Shown: positions 45,640 through 60,700, numbered from the stretch's first letter. The stretch: 64,000 bases of DNA from Apoda limacodes (GCA_946406115.1 OX291546.1:13323019-13387018), one strand, 5' to 3'. Made by a program: numbers and translations. The notes: generated from the letters alone by a model not told the origin.

Positions 45640-45794
45640 ATGAAAATAATATTAATAACTATTACAGGTCTGCGTTTCTATTAATTTTTGTGGCAAAATG
45701 GATAATGTATTCGAAATTAAGAACAATCGGAAAAATCGTGTATTGTCACCCTAAAATCTGACTGTTGCAAGTATTGACTAAGGCTGTCCTCACA

Positions 45795-48700
45795 TCACAT
45801 ACGAACGTGGAACTTGCCCGCTTTTGTGATGTATTTAACACCTTTAAACGGCTTGTACTTGGCGCCGTACATATCAAGCCGACTGACACGCAGACCACTC
45901 ACCGCCAACTGCGGGATCGTGAAATGTACGTTGATGCTCGGGTTGGCCCCAGAAGTATCTGCCCCAGACGCAACTGACACCTGTTATAATACAATAACAT
46001 GTATATCACATTACTAAAAAAAGTCAACAGGTGACTGTGCATGTGCACATGTAACTAAAACTATTTTTAAGTTGACTATTTTTCGGGCTAATTTAATTAA
46101 TGTATGTATTTTAATAACTATATTTTTCCCGCGTCATCTCCTACGTACGTACCTATCCAGTTATGCTAAACGTTTTTTTTTGGATTTTAAGATGTAAGGA
46201 TTAAGAGAAAATTGCAAGCAGGCTATGGACTTATGGATATAATATGTTAGGTGGTTAGTAGATTTCACTTCGTATAACATAGGTACGCTAAGTTAATAAT
46301 GGGCTACAGCTTATAATTAGGATTCGTAAGTGTAGCAAAATAATAGACTATTACACAAAAAACATTTAAATGACTTTATGCTCGCGAACACGTTTATTAC
46401 GGTAATTATAAGACAAATATCTTGTTACTCCTAATAATACGATAGGTACTAAAATAAATGTAATAAATATTGAGCACATATTACTCACTGATCCACGAAT
46501 ATTAGGCAATTTCGGAAGTTCGATACGTCCGATGTCCCATAACAAAACCTTGCTGACGGGGTCGTAGGAATATTTCCCTTGATTTGCAGTCAGGCTACAA
46601 TTCAGAACACACTTCGGCATACAGATCTCCAATGCGACATCTGTAAATGACAATCATCAATTTAACATATTTAGATTTATTTTTGCCAGAGTCATCAATG
46701 GTGTACTTAATGGTATCGAACTTTTTTACTTACCAAAATATTTAAATGATTTTAAACTTTCGTATCGATGAGGATTGCACCTCCGCGTGGTCACGGCATG
46801 ACGACTGTAGTGCCCAGCGTCGGCTTCTGGACGCTCGTGCAGTTTCTATCACTACCCTCACATTGTCTAAATGTTCCCTACACACTGTACTGACGGTGTC
46901 CATTTTGCGTTTACCACGGGTATCACCAACGCGCAGTTTAAACCTATGAATTACTGGATTTTCTACGTGTTCAGGGTGACATAAATCGTAAGCACGATAA
47001 GTTAGTGATGTTACAACAGATGTCAGGTGACGTGGATGGCAACGTGAGGAAGCATGCAAATAAACCAATATCTGGCACTACAGTCAATCATGCCGTGACC
47101 ACGAGGAGGTGCAATCCTTATCGAAACGTCGGCAACCAAAAAAGGTAAGTTTCCGTAAACAAATCGTCGCTTTAAGACCCGATTATTAAAAATATGTATG
47201 TATAAAAGTTTTTAACAGACTATTACTTAAAATTTGCAGTGGATATCTATACCATCTCACTCATACTTAATTTTAGTGCTATGCTTGTCTTCAGATATAG
47301 ATATCCACTTCAAGAATATGTGGCTACTTGCCGTTGAAAATAAAACGTTTCCTTACAGCATAGAATTGCATTAATAAAGTAGTATACCTACTAATTAAAA
47401 TATAACACATACCTAGTAAAATAGTGAAAAAAAGAAAAATACAACTTACTTTCTAAAGTCCTTCCCATGGTTTGCTTTGGTCCCACAGTTAAGTCTAATC
47501 TGCCTTGGTCTCCATTACTTTTCAAAGAAAGGCTGTGTCTCACGTATATTGGTATGGCGACGACACTTTGAGAACTAATATGGTATGACATCAAGCGGAA
47601 ATTGCCATCCGGGGGAATAAAGGATAAAATTCGTTCCGACTGAAAGAAATAATTTTTTTTAAATAAAAAAACTTCACTTCACATAACTAAAGCTGCCAAT
47701 AGTAGTTAGACACACGATGTAACATTTTTCTTTATACCACTAAGGTGTCAATCAAGCACATGGTCCGCCTGATGGTAAGCAGTCACCGTGGCATATGGAC
47801 GCTTGTAATACCAGGGTTGTAACTTTCCGACACTTCAAAAATCCAATAACTTCTTTCTTGAAGAGCTCCTGTACTGATACTGTAGTCCTTAGAGAAAACA
47901 TTGGCAGGGAGCTCATTACACAACCCAAGCGTTCGCGGGAGGAAGTTTCTCTGAAACCGCACTGTACGAGAGTGTGAGAATGAATTCCCTGCCGATGGCG
48001 AGGGGTGCGATGGTAGAAAGTAGCCATAGGCATCTTTTCGAATAATTCCTCAGAACACATCCTATTGTACAAGCGGTAGAAGACACACAGAGAGGCAAAG
48101 TCTTTCCTCAGACTTAAGAGTTCGATACGGCAAGTGAGTTTGGGATCGTACACAGTTCTGTCGTTGAACAGAGTCAAAAGGGCCAAGCTGGTATCCGGGT
48201 GCACCCGCCCAGAGATGGCAGCAGTACTCCATATGGGAGAGTACTCCAAAGATCCCAATGCTCTTGGAGATGGAGAGGGGAGTGTTCTGAAATTGTGGGA
48301 CTACGGTGAATGGGGTTTTCTTAACGGTGAAAGCGCAGTCTTGTGTCTTTGTAGGGTTAAATCGGACCAAGTTTACCCGTCCCCAGTCAGAGACCTTGGA
48401 CAATATGGTCTCGATTTGAGACACAAGTTCTTCGCGATTTTCCTCCACAACGGAACGAGGGATGTTTGCACGACCCGTGTAATAAGCGTCTCCAGTACTG
48501 TCATCTGCATAGCAATACATGTTGTTGATGTCCAACATGTCATTGAAGCAACTACCGTCAACTGCGGTTCGTATGCGTCACATATAGTACATAGTACCTA
48601 CAGGGGTGTGTTCAGAAGCTACAACCGAGTTGTAAAAATAGAAACAGCCTAGTCACGAACAGTAATATTGAGCTGTCAAATTCCTTATCAAGTATCTCGA

Positions 48701-51700
48701 ATTATTTAACGCGACTAGCCTATAGAGTCTTTTTCGCACTCGGTACGCAACTTATGAACGACGCCCAGCCGGCCACACGCTAAAGTTGAGATTTTTAACC
48801 CTATGAATTTATTTTGTTATTCCTTATCCCCAATTAAACATCCATTGATAAAATTTCCCTATATTAGTAAATTTATTTGCTTGATTTAAATTAAATTTCT
48901 CACTTGAAATGTAAAGTAGTTTTTTAAGTGTAAATGTTGGACTGAAATATGCCGAGTTGTCATGGTATACTTTTAGTTGTGGTCGCATGTGTACAAACCG
49001 TATAAAATAGTTATTTTATGAAGAATATAACCTCGATAATGTTTATTCAATAGTAGTGCAAAAAACGCTATAACATGCAGGCTATTCTCGGCAAAAGAGA
49101 TACTTTAACATAAATTTGACAGTTTATTATAATACTTCATGAACAGCCGTATTGCAGCTCTGGTGTAGGTTCTGTACAGAGCGCTATTGTTGCGCAATCT
49201 GTAACGCTTACATATTTTACTACGGTAAATCCATACTAATGTTATTAATGCAAAGTGAATTTATTTATTTATTTGTCCTATCTTCACGTCGCATCTGAGC
49301 ATCGGATATAGCGCTAGAGGCACAGGGATAGTTGAAGAGACTGAAAGGGACTTAGGCTACTTTTAATCCAGGAAAATCAAAAGTTTACGCAGAAATATCT
49401 ACGTGGATGAACTCTAGCTACAGCTATAACTTGCTATAGCAAACTTCCTTATTATAATCAAGAAGTTGCCGTAGGAATCCCACGACGATATAACCGGATT
49501 GAGCCCGGGCGGAGCTACGGGAAAAAGCTAGTAATGTAATAAATGCATACACGCATACCTCCCAACGCTTGAATCTCACACAAGGATGAAATGATGAGTC
49601 GTCAAACAGCCTCGGATTCACAAAAGTTAGTGTCAAGTCTGGCATACCACTTAGCTTTATGCAGCAATCAATCTGAAAGAAAATAAAACAGTTAATAATT
49701 GACAAAATAGTAGGATTAGTGAGGCCCTTAAGTTGCGTTAAGTCTTCGTGTCGCCTTTGCATCAATACTTAAAGACGAAGGTCTTTGATCAATGCGACTT
49801 GCCAGTCATGACCTACCGCGCAGAAACGTGTACACTGATAATTGGCCTGATCCAGGGCTGTAGCTAGAGTTAAATCTAAGGTAGAGCAGCAGTGGTTTCA
49901 TGCATGGGTATGGCGCAAGTAATTTTTCTATCTTTCATTATTTTACCTGCTTGTGAGCGTGAGTAATTAAGGTAGAATGTAATTGGGTGGGATCGCGGGA
50001 AAACAAGAGCAAAATGGTATTAATTTATAGTACGGAAAAATAATTTATATAAATTATACCTTAGTTTATGGTACTTTAAGGTAGGGCATTAGTATTTCAA
50101 GGTAGGGTATTGCCCCACAATGCCCCCCCCCCCCCTTAGCTACGGCGCTGGCCTGATCTACAAGTAAGAGCCTACAAAATAAGCAAGCTGAAGTGACAAT
50201 GGGCAGGTCATATTTTTCGCAATGATGGCCGTTGGGGCAGACGACTATTAGAATCAAGACCACAGATTGGTAAGCGCAGCGTGGGTCGCCCTCCAGCTAG
50301 ACTATTAGAATCAAGACGACAGATTGGTAAGCGCAGCGTGGGTCGCCCTCCAGCTAGACTATTAGAATCAAGACCACAGATTGGTAAGCGCAGCGTGGGT
50401 CGCCCTCCAGCTAGGTGGACCGATGACCTGAAATAGGAAGCCTTGGGACAGGGTATGCTGGCGTTATACCTAGACATAGACTAATGGACAGCGCATTTCC
50501 TACACAGACGTGAAAAAAAAGGTTTGCAAAGGTGTGACAGACACACAGCGAAACTGTGGTCTATTGTCTCTTTCTAACTTTTTTGTTTTAACAAAAAAAA
50601 TTGCTGACGTTGATAGAAAGAGAGAAAAGGACCAAAGTTTTACTCTGTCTCTTTCTAAATTGTGGTCAATTTTGTGAATCTATTACGCCATAAGACAGAT
50701 TACAGATCTCTCTATAGTCTGTGGTTCGCGTTCATTGGAAAAGGTCATGTCCGACAGCAGCAGTACATTATAATGATTTATTTTTTTTAACATACGCTTA
50801 CGTAACCTGCGAGAGTTCCATTTTTTGTTTAAAATTTTTAATAAACAACAATTTGATATGTCACACAGCATAAGAATGAAATTTAATGTTGCATACATAA
50901 CCCTGTATCTCGGCGGAGACAGTGACTCCACTTTTATCTATAATAGCATCGACTTCTTCGATCACATCGAAGTACGCCTCATTATTGGCATACTTGACAC
51001 TGGAACGCCGCCAGGGCACGTTCGATAACTGGCCGGATGGCAAAGTAGAAGAGACACTGAAACATTGATATAAAACAGTAAATATATGTGGACATATGTA
51101 ATTATTATTTATTTTTTTAGAGGGTCCGAAAAGCGCGAGTTATCCTCCAGGTGTAGCAAGGTCCATAGGCTGCAGTGACCACTTACTATCAGGCGGCAGA
51201 CCGCAAGCCTGTTTGCCACCTTAGTTGTTAATTTTTTTTTATATATGTTTTTCTGTCTTTTTGTATCTGTAATTACTGTTGAAAACTAAATGAAACATAG
51301 CACGCGTATTACTACTTTTGGCGGCATTTACGACTTTTGGTCAACTATAAGTAAAAAGTACTTTTATATTAGTTAAGAATATATGCGCGTTAAAGGCCTT
51401 TTATTAGTAACCACTAAGGTTGGTAAAGGTTATCTGGTTACGTAACAATGTATTGAAAACTAGCTTTTCCGCGTTTTCCGCGTGGACTTTTAAAAAAAAC
51501 TCTTAATTTATGGTTTTACCTACAAAAAATACGGTATTTTCATACCAATTTTCATTCCCTAGTTTGCCCTTAGTTAGTTAGGGATGATTTGCCAAAAATA
51601 GGGAAAAAGAAAGCAGATAGGCGTAAATATGCCCTTTTTGTGCAAATTTATTAGCCATCTCTATAGCACCAGAAGAATTGAAAAAAATATATGTAATTAA

Positions 51701-54700
51701 ACTTGCTTTTGTCTAGTGCATTACTTTACCGAGTGATTTTCATTTATAGTATTTGCTGCTAAAAAAAACTGGAAGTGACCATTGTTTTAACACTTGTGCA
51801 AATTTTTAAAACGTGTTTTACATTTTGTTGTTGTTCAGTCGATTAAATAATTAGAATTGGTTGTTATCTAGTGCATTGACTATAAATTGTAGCAAAAAGT
51901 CAAAAAATGTAACAACCAAACGGTAAATGTCTATGACTACCAAATACGTTAAATTCCACACAAAAAATGAAAATTTTCAATGCGTCATTATGACATAAAA
52001 TACTTAAAAAGTATATACCGAATACATATCATAGTAATGTATATGACACTATGTAATGTTTTTTAGTAAATTTACATGGACATCGTTAGTATTACAGGAA
52101 TTGGCTTTCTAGCCTATATAATAAATAAATTTCTAGTCCAATACATTAAGCTTCAAAAACGACAAATTCCATACAAATTTAAAAACCCTCATTTTACTTC
52201 ACTAAGCGATAAATGTTACAAAATCCTTTCTTACCGCCTACGATAACGTTTTAAAGAAGCTAACTGTACTAAAACAGAAAACTCTGTGCAAAATATCAAG
52301 TCTATAGACCAAGTAGTTTGGGCTATGTGTTGATATATCAGTAAGACAATTTATTTTTTTATAGTCGGTGAAAAATGCACGACTTTAAAAAAAATGTTTT
52401 AGCCTATTATGGTTTTACCCAGAAAAATTCTAATGCAAATTTTCACTCCCCATTCTACACTTTAGGAATTTATGTAATTTTGCAAATGCTTGGTTCTAAC
52501 ACACATATTGTTACAGGCGAGCGTTAGATAAGTAATCTTATTTTGATTTACTCTCCAAATTCTGACAATAATTAAACAAATTTACATCATTGCCGATTCT
52601 GGCGCTTTTGCAGGATCCTTACTGCAAACATTGTTTATCCTGCCTATCTACAATTAGTATTTACCAAATTTTTGAATCAGTAAAAAAAACTCATGTTTTA
52701 CGGCGGCCATTTTTTTCCTGTTCACTGAACTAAACTAAGAAAAAAAGAAGGCGTAGTATGGAAGCTTTACTGTCATCAGACAGATCAAGTAAATTTTCAT
52801 CGAACATCATGTCCAGTCCAGACTAAATGGTCGAGATACCGCTGTGATTCCTTCTATCATCAGAGCATCCGGCCAGATGCAAGAAATCACAGGGATGCGT
52901 AAGTATGACAAGTTGAGACGAATCTAGCGCTGTCTCGCTTTATTAGCCATAACCGAACATGATGATCGAAAGAGAACTTACTCAATGTACTCTTTTACAG
53001 TAGAAACGCTTTGATTTTGATTTCTAGATACGTACTTCGAGCCTCCACCAATAGCAATGGCGATAGTCCTCAGTATATTCGGTGGTTTGATCAGTTCTTT
53101 CAGAATATTACTTTCAGTAGCTAGAGGAAAGCCATTGTCCAACATTTCATCCAATAGCTGCAACATGTCCATACATATTAATGCAAAAACCCAACAAAAT
53201 AGAAGGTTAACATTAACAGTTTTACTATGAATAGTCTTATTATAAAGTATTACCTCATAGACAACCACATAGTTTTCTTTAATGATAGTTTCAGTACAAT
53301 CCGAGAAATAATCCTGTAAAGTTGAAAACAAATCTTTTATAAAGGCAATATAATCTATAACTTTTCTTTTACAGCGAGTCGGTCCTGCACAGGTAGAATA
53401 GCGTATTGTACAAATTCGGTATGGTAAGAAAGATTTATCTTCCTACAACAGGTGGATAATAATAATATAGCAATTAAGAGAGAGATTTTTTAAGAGAGGT
53501 AGGGCACTGCAAGTATTCGCTCGAATAAGCTGCCCGAACAAATAAAGCGGGGCATAGCGAGTACTTGCTCGAATGAGCGGCCCGAACTGGGGAAGTACCT
53601 CCACCTTACAGAAAACCGCGGCCACAATAACACTAACATTGAGTAGTGTTGTGTTCCTGGCGGTGAGTAAGGTTGCCAGAGCTCTCTCTTTGAGGATTCG
53701 CTGCGCGGACAGCGGAGGACCGACGGTGCTTGTTGCTGTCATTGCTCGGCGTAGACGCGGCGTGCTGGTTCGGCGGTCAGGGATACCTGATGAAACGGCT
53801 GACCGCTGGCCGCCCGCATGTTGAACGGGTTCCCGAACCCAGGGATCACTTAATCTCCGCCCTGGGAGGCTGATCCGCCAACCTGTGTAAAGTCTCTGAA
53901 GTAGTAGTCGTGCCGGAGAAGGAGACCGGAGTGGACCCGGCTACTACAACAGAGGGGGATCAGGGGCCCTTCCGCCCGCCGTGCCAGCAACCGTATCATC
54001 TGTGTTGAGCTTCGGCAGTCTTAGTACCGCAAATTTTTGTCTTCTAAGCTGTCTGTGCAGTGAATCCTCATCCGTAGTCTAAGTTACTTCAAACAAAATG
54101 GCCAGGAACAGAAAAAAGAAAAGAGTTTTGACAGCGGTTACTCCATCCACATATAATGTGGATTTTTGCAACATAAGGGGTATTCACGCAAATCTTAACG
54201 CAGTCCATCACCATCTCGAGACTGCGCAGCCAACCATTCTTTTTCTAACGGAGACGCAGATATCCTGCCCGGCCGACACATCATACCTTCGTTATCCCGG
54301 CTACAAACTCGAGCACAATTTTTTGAGTCGTGCCGGTGTATGTATGTTCGTCCGGGAGGATATCTGCTGTCGCCGACTTCATAGCCTTGAAGACAGGGAC
54401 CTGTCGATATTGTGGGTGCGCGTAGATCATGGGGGCCACACTCGTATCTATGCGTGCCTATACAGGTCTCATAGCGGTGACACGGACGTAACTCGACTCT
54501 TCACGCACCTGAGTTTGACGACTGACAAAGTTCTAGAGCAATATCCTACAGCAGAAGTAGTTATTTTGGGAGACTTTAACGCCCACCATCGTGAGTGGCT
54601 CAGTTCTCGAACCAATAACTATGCAGGGATATCTGCTCATGAATTTGCTCTGACCTATGGATTCTCTCAGCTGGTACTTTCTCCAACGAGAATACCAGAT

Positions 54701-57700
54701 ATAGAGGACCATACAAGCTCCTTACTGGACCTTCTGCTGACTACACGTCCGGATGGATACTCCGTCTCAGTGGATGCGCCTCTTGGCTCCTCGGACCACT
54801 GTCTCATCCGGACTCGATTGTCATGCACACAACCCGATCCTTCTGGGCCAACTAATTGGCGTCGTGTGTGGCATTATAAGTCGGCAGACTGGGATGGATT
54901 GCGAGAATTTTATGCATCGTACCCGTGGAGGCAGATCTGCTATAGCTCAGAAGATCCTGACGTCTGCGCAGCCGCAGTCACTGAGACAATCCTCGCTGGT
55001 ATGGAATGTTTCATTCCTAACCTGCGAGTAGCTGCCGGCGTCAAAAAACGACCGTGGTTTAATAGGCCTTGCAGAGAAGCTAAAATTCTTAAGCAAACTG
55101 CGTATGAGGCTTGGACCACGGCTCGTAATAATAAGGATCCGAATATTTCTGAGTTAAAACGCAAATTAAATGCTGCCTCGAGGTTCAGTAAGAAAGCAAC
55201 TGCCAGAGCAAAATTCCAATTCATCGGCAAAATAGGTGGGCGACTTGCGAGCTATCCTTCTGGGAGTCGTGCTTTCTGGTCGCTTGCTAAAGCTGCCGAG
55301 GGGAACTTCTGCCAGTCGTCATTACCACCACTGCGAAAGACCGATGGTGACTTGGCCCACAGTGCAAAAGAGAAAGCCGATCTATTGGGCAGTCTCTTTG
55401 CCTCTAACTCGAATGTGAACGACGAAGGCGCTGTACCACCTACTTTACCGTGGTGCGGTAAGACCATGCCGGAAATCACTATAACACAGCGCGAGGTCCG
55501 GCGGGCGTTGCTTTCCCTAGACGTTCATAAGTCGAGTGGGCCAGACGGCATACCAGCAGTGGTGCTTAAGCAGTGTGCTCCTGAGTTATGTCCTGTACTC
55601 ACGCGCCTCTTCACGCTTTCCTACCACACTAGGCAATTTCCGTCTTCATGGAAGACTGCAAATGTGCACCCGGTGCCCAAAAAGGGCGATAGATCAGATC
55701 CATCGAATTACAGGCCTATCGCTATAACCTCTCTCCTCTCCAAGGTGATGGAGCGTGTGATCAACACACAGCTTTTGAGATACCTAGAAAAACACGACCT
55801 GATCAGTGACCGTCAATATGGCTTTCGCCACGGTCGCTCAACTGGTGACCTTCTAGTGTATCTCACACACCGATGGGCACTAGCCATTGAGAGTCAGGGG
55901 GAGGCATTGGCATGTAGCCTAGACATAGCGAAGGCGTTCGATCGGGTCTGGCACCGGGGTCTTCTATCGAAGTTGCCTTCTTACGGAGTGCCCGAGGGTT
56001 TGTGCAAATGGGTGGCTAGCTTTTTGTCCGGCAGAAGCATACGAGCCGTAGTTGACGGTAGTTGCTCTGATAGCATGGACATTAATGCTGGTGTCCCGCA
56101 AGGCTCTGTGCTGTCTCCTACGCTGTTTCTACTGCACATCAATGATATGTTGGACATCAACAACATACATTGCTATGCAGATGACAGTACTGGAGACGCT
56201 TATTACACGGGCCGTGCAAGCATCCCACGTTCCGTTGTGGAGGAAAAGCGTGAAGAACTTGTTTCTCAAATCGAGATCGGTCTGTCCAAGATCTCTGACT
56301 GGGGGCGGGAAAACTTGGTCCGATTCAACCCTTCAAAGACACAAGTCTGCGCGTTCACCGCTAAGAAAACCCCATTCACTGTAGTCCCACAATTCCAGAA
56401 CACTCCCCTCTCCATCTCTAAGAGCATTGGGATCCTTGGCGTTGACATCTCCAGCGATGTTCAGTTCCGAGATCATTTGCTAGACAAGGTAAAGCTGGCG
56501 TCCAAAAAACTTGGTGTACTCAACAGAGCGAAGCAGTACTTCACGTCGGGGCAAAGGTTGCTACTTTACAAGTCGCAAGTCCGGCCCCATATGGAGTACT
56601 GCTGCCATCTCTGGGCGGGTGCACCCGGATACCAGCTTGGACCTTTTGACTCGGTTCAACGACGGGCTGTGAGAATTGTCGACGATCCCAAACTCACTTG
56701 CGGTATCGAGCCCTTAAGTCTGAGGAGAGACTTTGCCTCCCTGTGTGTGTTCTACCGCTTGTACAATGGATTGTGTTCTGAGGAATTGTTCGAAATGATG
56801 CCCACGGCTACTTTCTACCATCGCACCGCTCGCCATCGACAGGGAATTCATTCTCACACTTTGGAACCAAAATGGTCGCGAACAGTGCGGTTTCAGAGAA
56901 ACTTCCTCCCGCGAACCCTTGGGTTGTGGAATGAGCTCCCTGCCAAGGTTTTCTCTAAGGACTACAGTATGGGGTTCTTCAAAAAAGAAGTTATTAGATT
57001 TCTGAAGGGTCGGCAACGCGCGAGTGATGCCCCTGGTGTTGCAAGCGTCCATAGGCTACGGTGACCGCTTACCATCAGGCGGACCGTAGGCTTGTTTGCC
57101 ACCTTAGTGGTATTAAAAAAAAAAAAAAAAAAAAATTACACTTTTAACTTTATTATTATTTTCAATTCTATGCCCACACGAATTATGTAGCTGGTTTTAA
57201 AAGGTTTAAATAAAAAAACCCAAAGATTCATTTAATTTTCTTACCTGTATTAATAAAATGTGTAATAAATCATATCGTCGAAATGTTTGGATATGTTCTC
57301 GATGTTTTTTTCATATTCATTTTTTGCTAGATGGTTTGGCGCTACTTTTCCCGTCGTATCGAGCGGTGAAACCTATACAAACTTTCTTCCGCTATTTAAA
57401 TCCCCTTAGGATAACGTTTTTATAAAAAAACTTAACACGTAATTCTTTAATTGACACTCAAAGTAAAATTTTCATGGTTTATTGGATTTTCATACAAAGT
57501 TTTATGTCCTATTTTACCCCCTAGAAAATAATTTTTCTAATAACGGAAAAATAATAAGTCCTAATAGAAGGATAACAACAAAATTTGTGATATTTGGCCG
57601 CATTATTTTATCTGTTTATAAAAATTAAAATCACTTAAAATTTGACAATGAGTCAATTTTTTAATTAAATAGAGGCTTATTTTTAGGTTTTATAAAAGTT

Positions 57701-60700
57701 TATTAAGAAAATATTTTACCTTAAAAGTATCAACCACTCTATGTAAGAACTCTATGACAAATAGAGGTGCAACTTCTTGTTTACACACAGCAACGAAAGC
57801 TACTCCACCACGCTGTATAGATATTAAGTAATGATGTGGAGCTGCCAATAGCGGAGGTACATCCTGAAATATAAAATATAAAAAATGAGGCCAACATTAT
57901 TCATTAAGCTTGCCTTGCTTGTATGACTAGGTATACTAGCACAAATTTTCCACATTCGCTTGAGCCCTATAATTAGTCTTTTGATGTACCGTGTGACAAA
58001 CTTTTCTGACCCGGTGGTCACAGATCAAAACTACAGTTGCCATATTGAAATCATGTAAATTTTCATCGACACTAGTGACGAAACACTTAAGGTCAGAGGA
58101 TCAGAAAAGATTGTTGCACTACTGTACCCACATGTTCTCTTCATTTTTGACCAGATTATAGACAACCGGAACTAGGAAAAACCATGTAACTGTATTTTAA
58201 TTAAATTAAACCTTCGAAAAATTGTAAATAAATACTCAAAGTACCATAACATAAATTTTTACAGTGAGAGGGGTCCCAGGGTATATAATATATGTGCAGA
58301 TATATGTATATAGGTATATTGCTTTTTCCATTTAGCATAGATATAAAAAGTTTTCGTGTCTAATGCAAGCCTTTAATTGAGTCTTAAGATGCATCCGAAT
58401 TTCATTTTTCCCATACAACCTTCTGTGCACTAAATATTTAGCTGCTTAAAATGTGTTATTATCATATATTGCTATTTATCGTTGTTCCAATACACACATT
58501 CATTCATGAAATGCCAGTGATTAATGATTTATCTATTATGAGTAATAAATAACCAAAGTTTTTTTTAATTTATTAAAATGTATATAGTGTTATTTCATAA
58601 ATTTTAATAAATAAAAAAAACTTTGGTTATTTAATTTTATGGATGAATAATAAATATGCATTTTGCAACTATGGTAAAAATGTTAATAACACATTTTCAG
58701 AGTAAAATATTGAATGTTAAAGTTGAGTGTCACTTGAGTTCTAATCTGAACTTCAAAATTTGAAAACATCTTTTTTTTCTAATGAATGAATGAAAAACAT
58801 GAACATCAAAATAAGTCTTAAATTTATATGCAACTACTATACAGTGTATTTTGTATACTTATACTTTCGTTTTTCTTATTTTTAGTAGAACATGTTTTGA
58901 ATAGCAGTATAATGCTACCCTAAAAATATTCATATTACAATAGTAACAGTTTAAAAAATTGACAAACATCAAAACTAACATTAGGAGAGGCACGCTGCGC
59001 TTCCAAATAATAGTCGCATACTGATCTGGGTATAACGCTCCGCCAGTGCTTTTCCAGGAAAACATCGCTGAAAACAAAAATCAATGTTAGTCTATTTTTT
59101 TTTTCAATTACATCTGCAATTGGATTTTCATGCCAAAATTAATTGTGTTCTAAGTTGTTATTGTTATTACAGTTCTATTGCATCAATGTTCTTTTTAAAT
59201 ATAAAAGTAGTAAAAATAACACCAATGTCATGCACACCCAAGAGTTTTTAAAATTAGAATATTGAATAGGTTAAATATATCATTAATGGCAATACAGACG
59301 TAGAAACGACAGCACTATAGATCATACATATTTTTTATGTTGTAGTGGCCTAAAGTGGAGCACACTAGCAACTCTACCTGGAATGTAGGTGGGACCAGGC
59401 CTCTATCACTTAGTAGATAGTTATAAAAATCAGAAACCACTGGGCTGCGGAATATTACTGTCGCTAATGTCGCGTAGGTTCACAGCATTTTAATATGGCG
59501 AGTGAAAATTCTAAGCTAGTACTATTCTTTATTATGTGGTAGTGCACAGACAAGTGACTTCCTATGGGGCGTTTTTTAATTTTAGGACAGAAAATATTTC
59601 ATTATGGAAACTACCTTTCTAAGTCTTTAACAAAATGTGACATCACATTGCCTGTTAATTCTAAAACTATTCATCACTATATAATACTAACTATACAGTG
59701 AATTGGTAACCCACTAATTTTACAGAGAGCTATACAAAGATTTTTAGGAAACAATTGATGTAAATAAATTATTATTTATTTTTCAGAAAACATTTTTTTT
59801 TAGTTACTTTTATCAATTAAAAAAGGGAATAATGCCTTAGGTAAAATTATTTTTAGAGTTCAAAAATTGTTTGGTGACAGTATTGGAATATTAAAACATC
59901 CAAATACATTACATAAACTTTTTATCTCCTTTCATATCTTGCACTTCATCATTCATACAATAAACCACTGTTTTGTTTGTCTTTATTTTCTTTTTTTTTT
60001 ATTAGGGAAGCTTTCTTGATTTTACTTTTCATACTCTTATTCAATAGGTTTGGTAAACTGTGTCTCTCTATTCTGGAATGTATCAGACACCCTGGTTCAC
60101 CTAAGTGCTAGGTCATTGATGTGTAAAAGTTAATAGTTTTTGCTGTATCTTTTGATTTCATGTTTGACAGTTGCTATATTTAGGTCTTTATGGATATATT
60201 TATCACTAATGTACCATGGTATGTTTTATATTGTAACCATAACATAATCGCCTCAACTTTTTGCAGCAAGTGCAAGCAGTGCGCAGCAAGCGTGTAGTTG
60301 TCAAGGCTATCTGTGACCAACAACGGTAGACAGTAGTTAGAAAAAAAAATCATCTGCATAGGTTGCAGTTGTAATTTTGTCTTGAAACTTGTTCTGTTCA
60401 ATAGGTAAAATTGTTTTGTGAACTTAAGGGGGTTTTCAAAGTATAACTTTTTAACAGAAATTATGGCACAGGACTGTAGTTAAGGTTATGCTAAAGCTTG
60501 ATGGGAAATATTTTCTTTTTCAGTCATTGTATAGGATATCAGTAACTCATCAAGTTATTTAAAAACTTAGGAAATTTTAAGCACCTTAGTTTAGTTAAAT
60601 ACAAAGTCAGTTATAATAAAAATTGATAAAAGTACAAAAGTATTTTGAGTTGACTTTTAATAGACTGTAAAAGGAAATGTATTTTGTGTAATAAAATTTC

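Noticed and set aside
53461..57150. Target duplication for the intact family B element
   Set aside because: Only a 5-base aatta match was seen near both sides, and the exact 5' end is uncertain, so I did not claim one.
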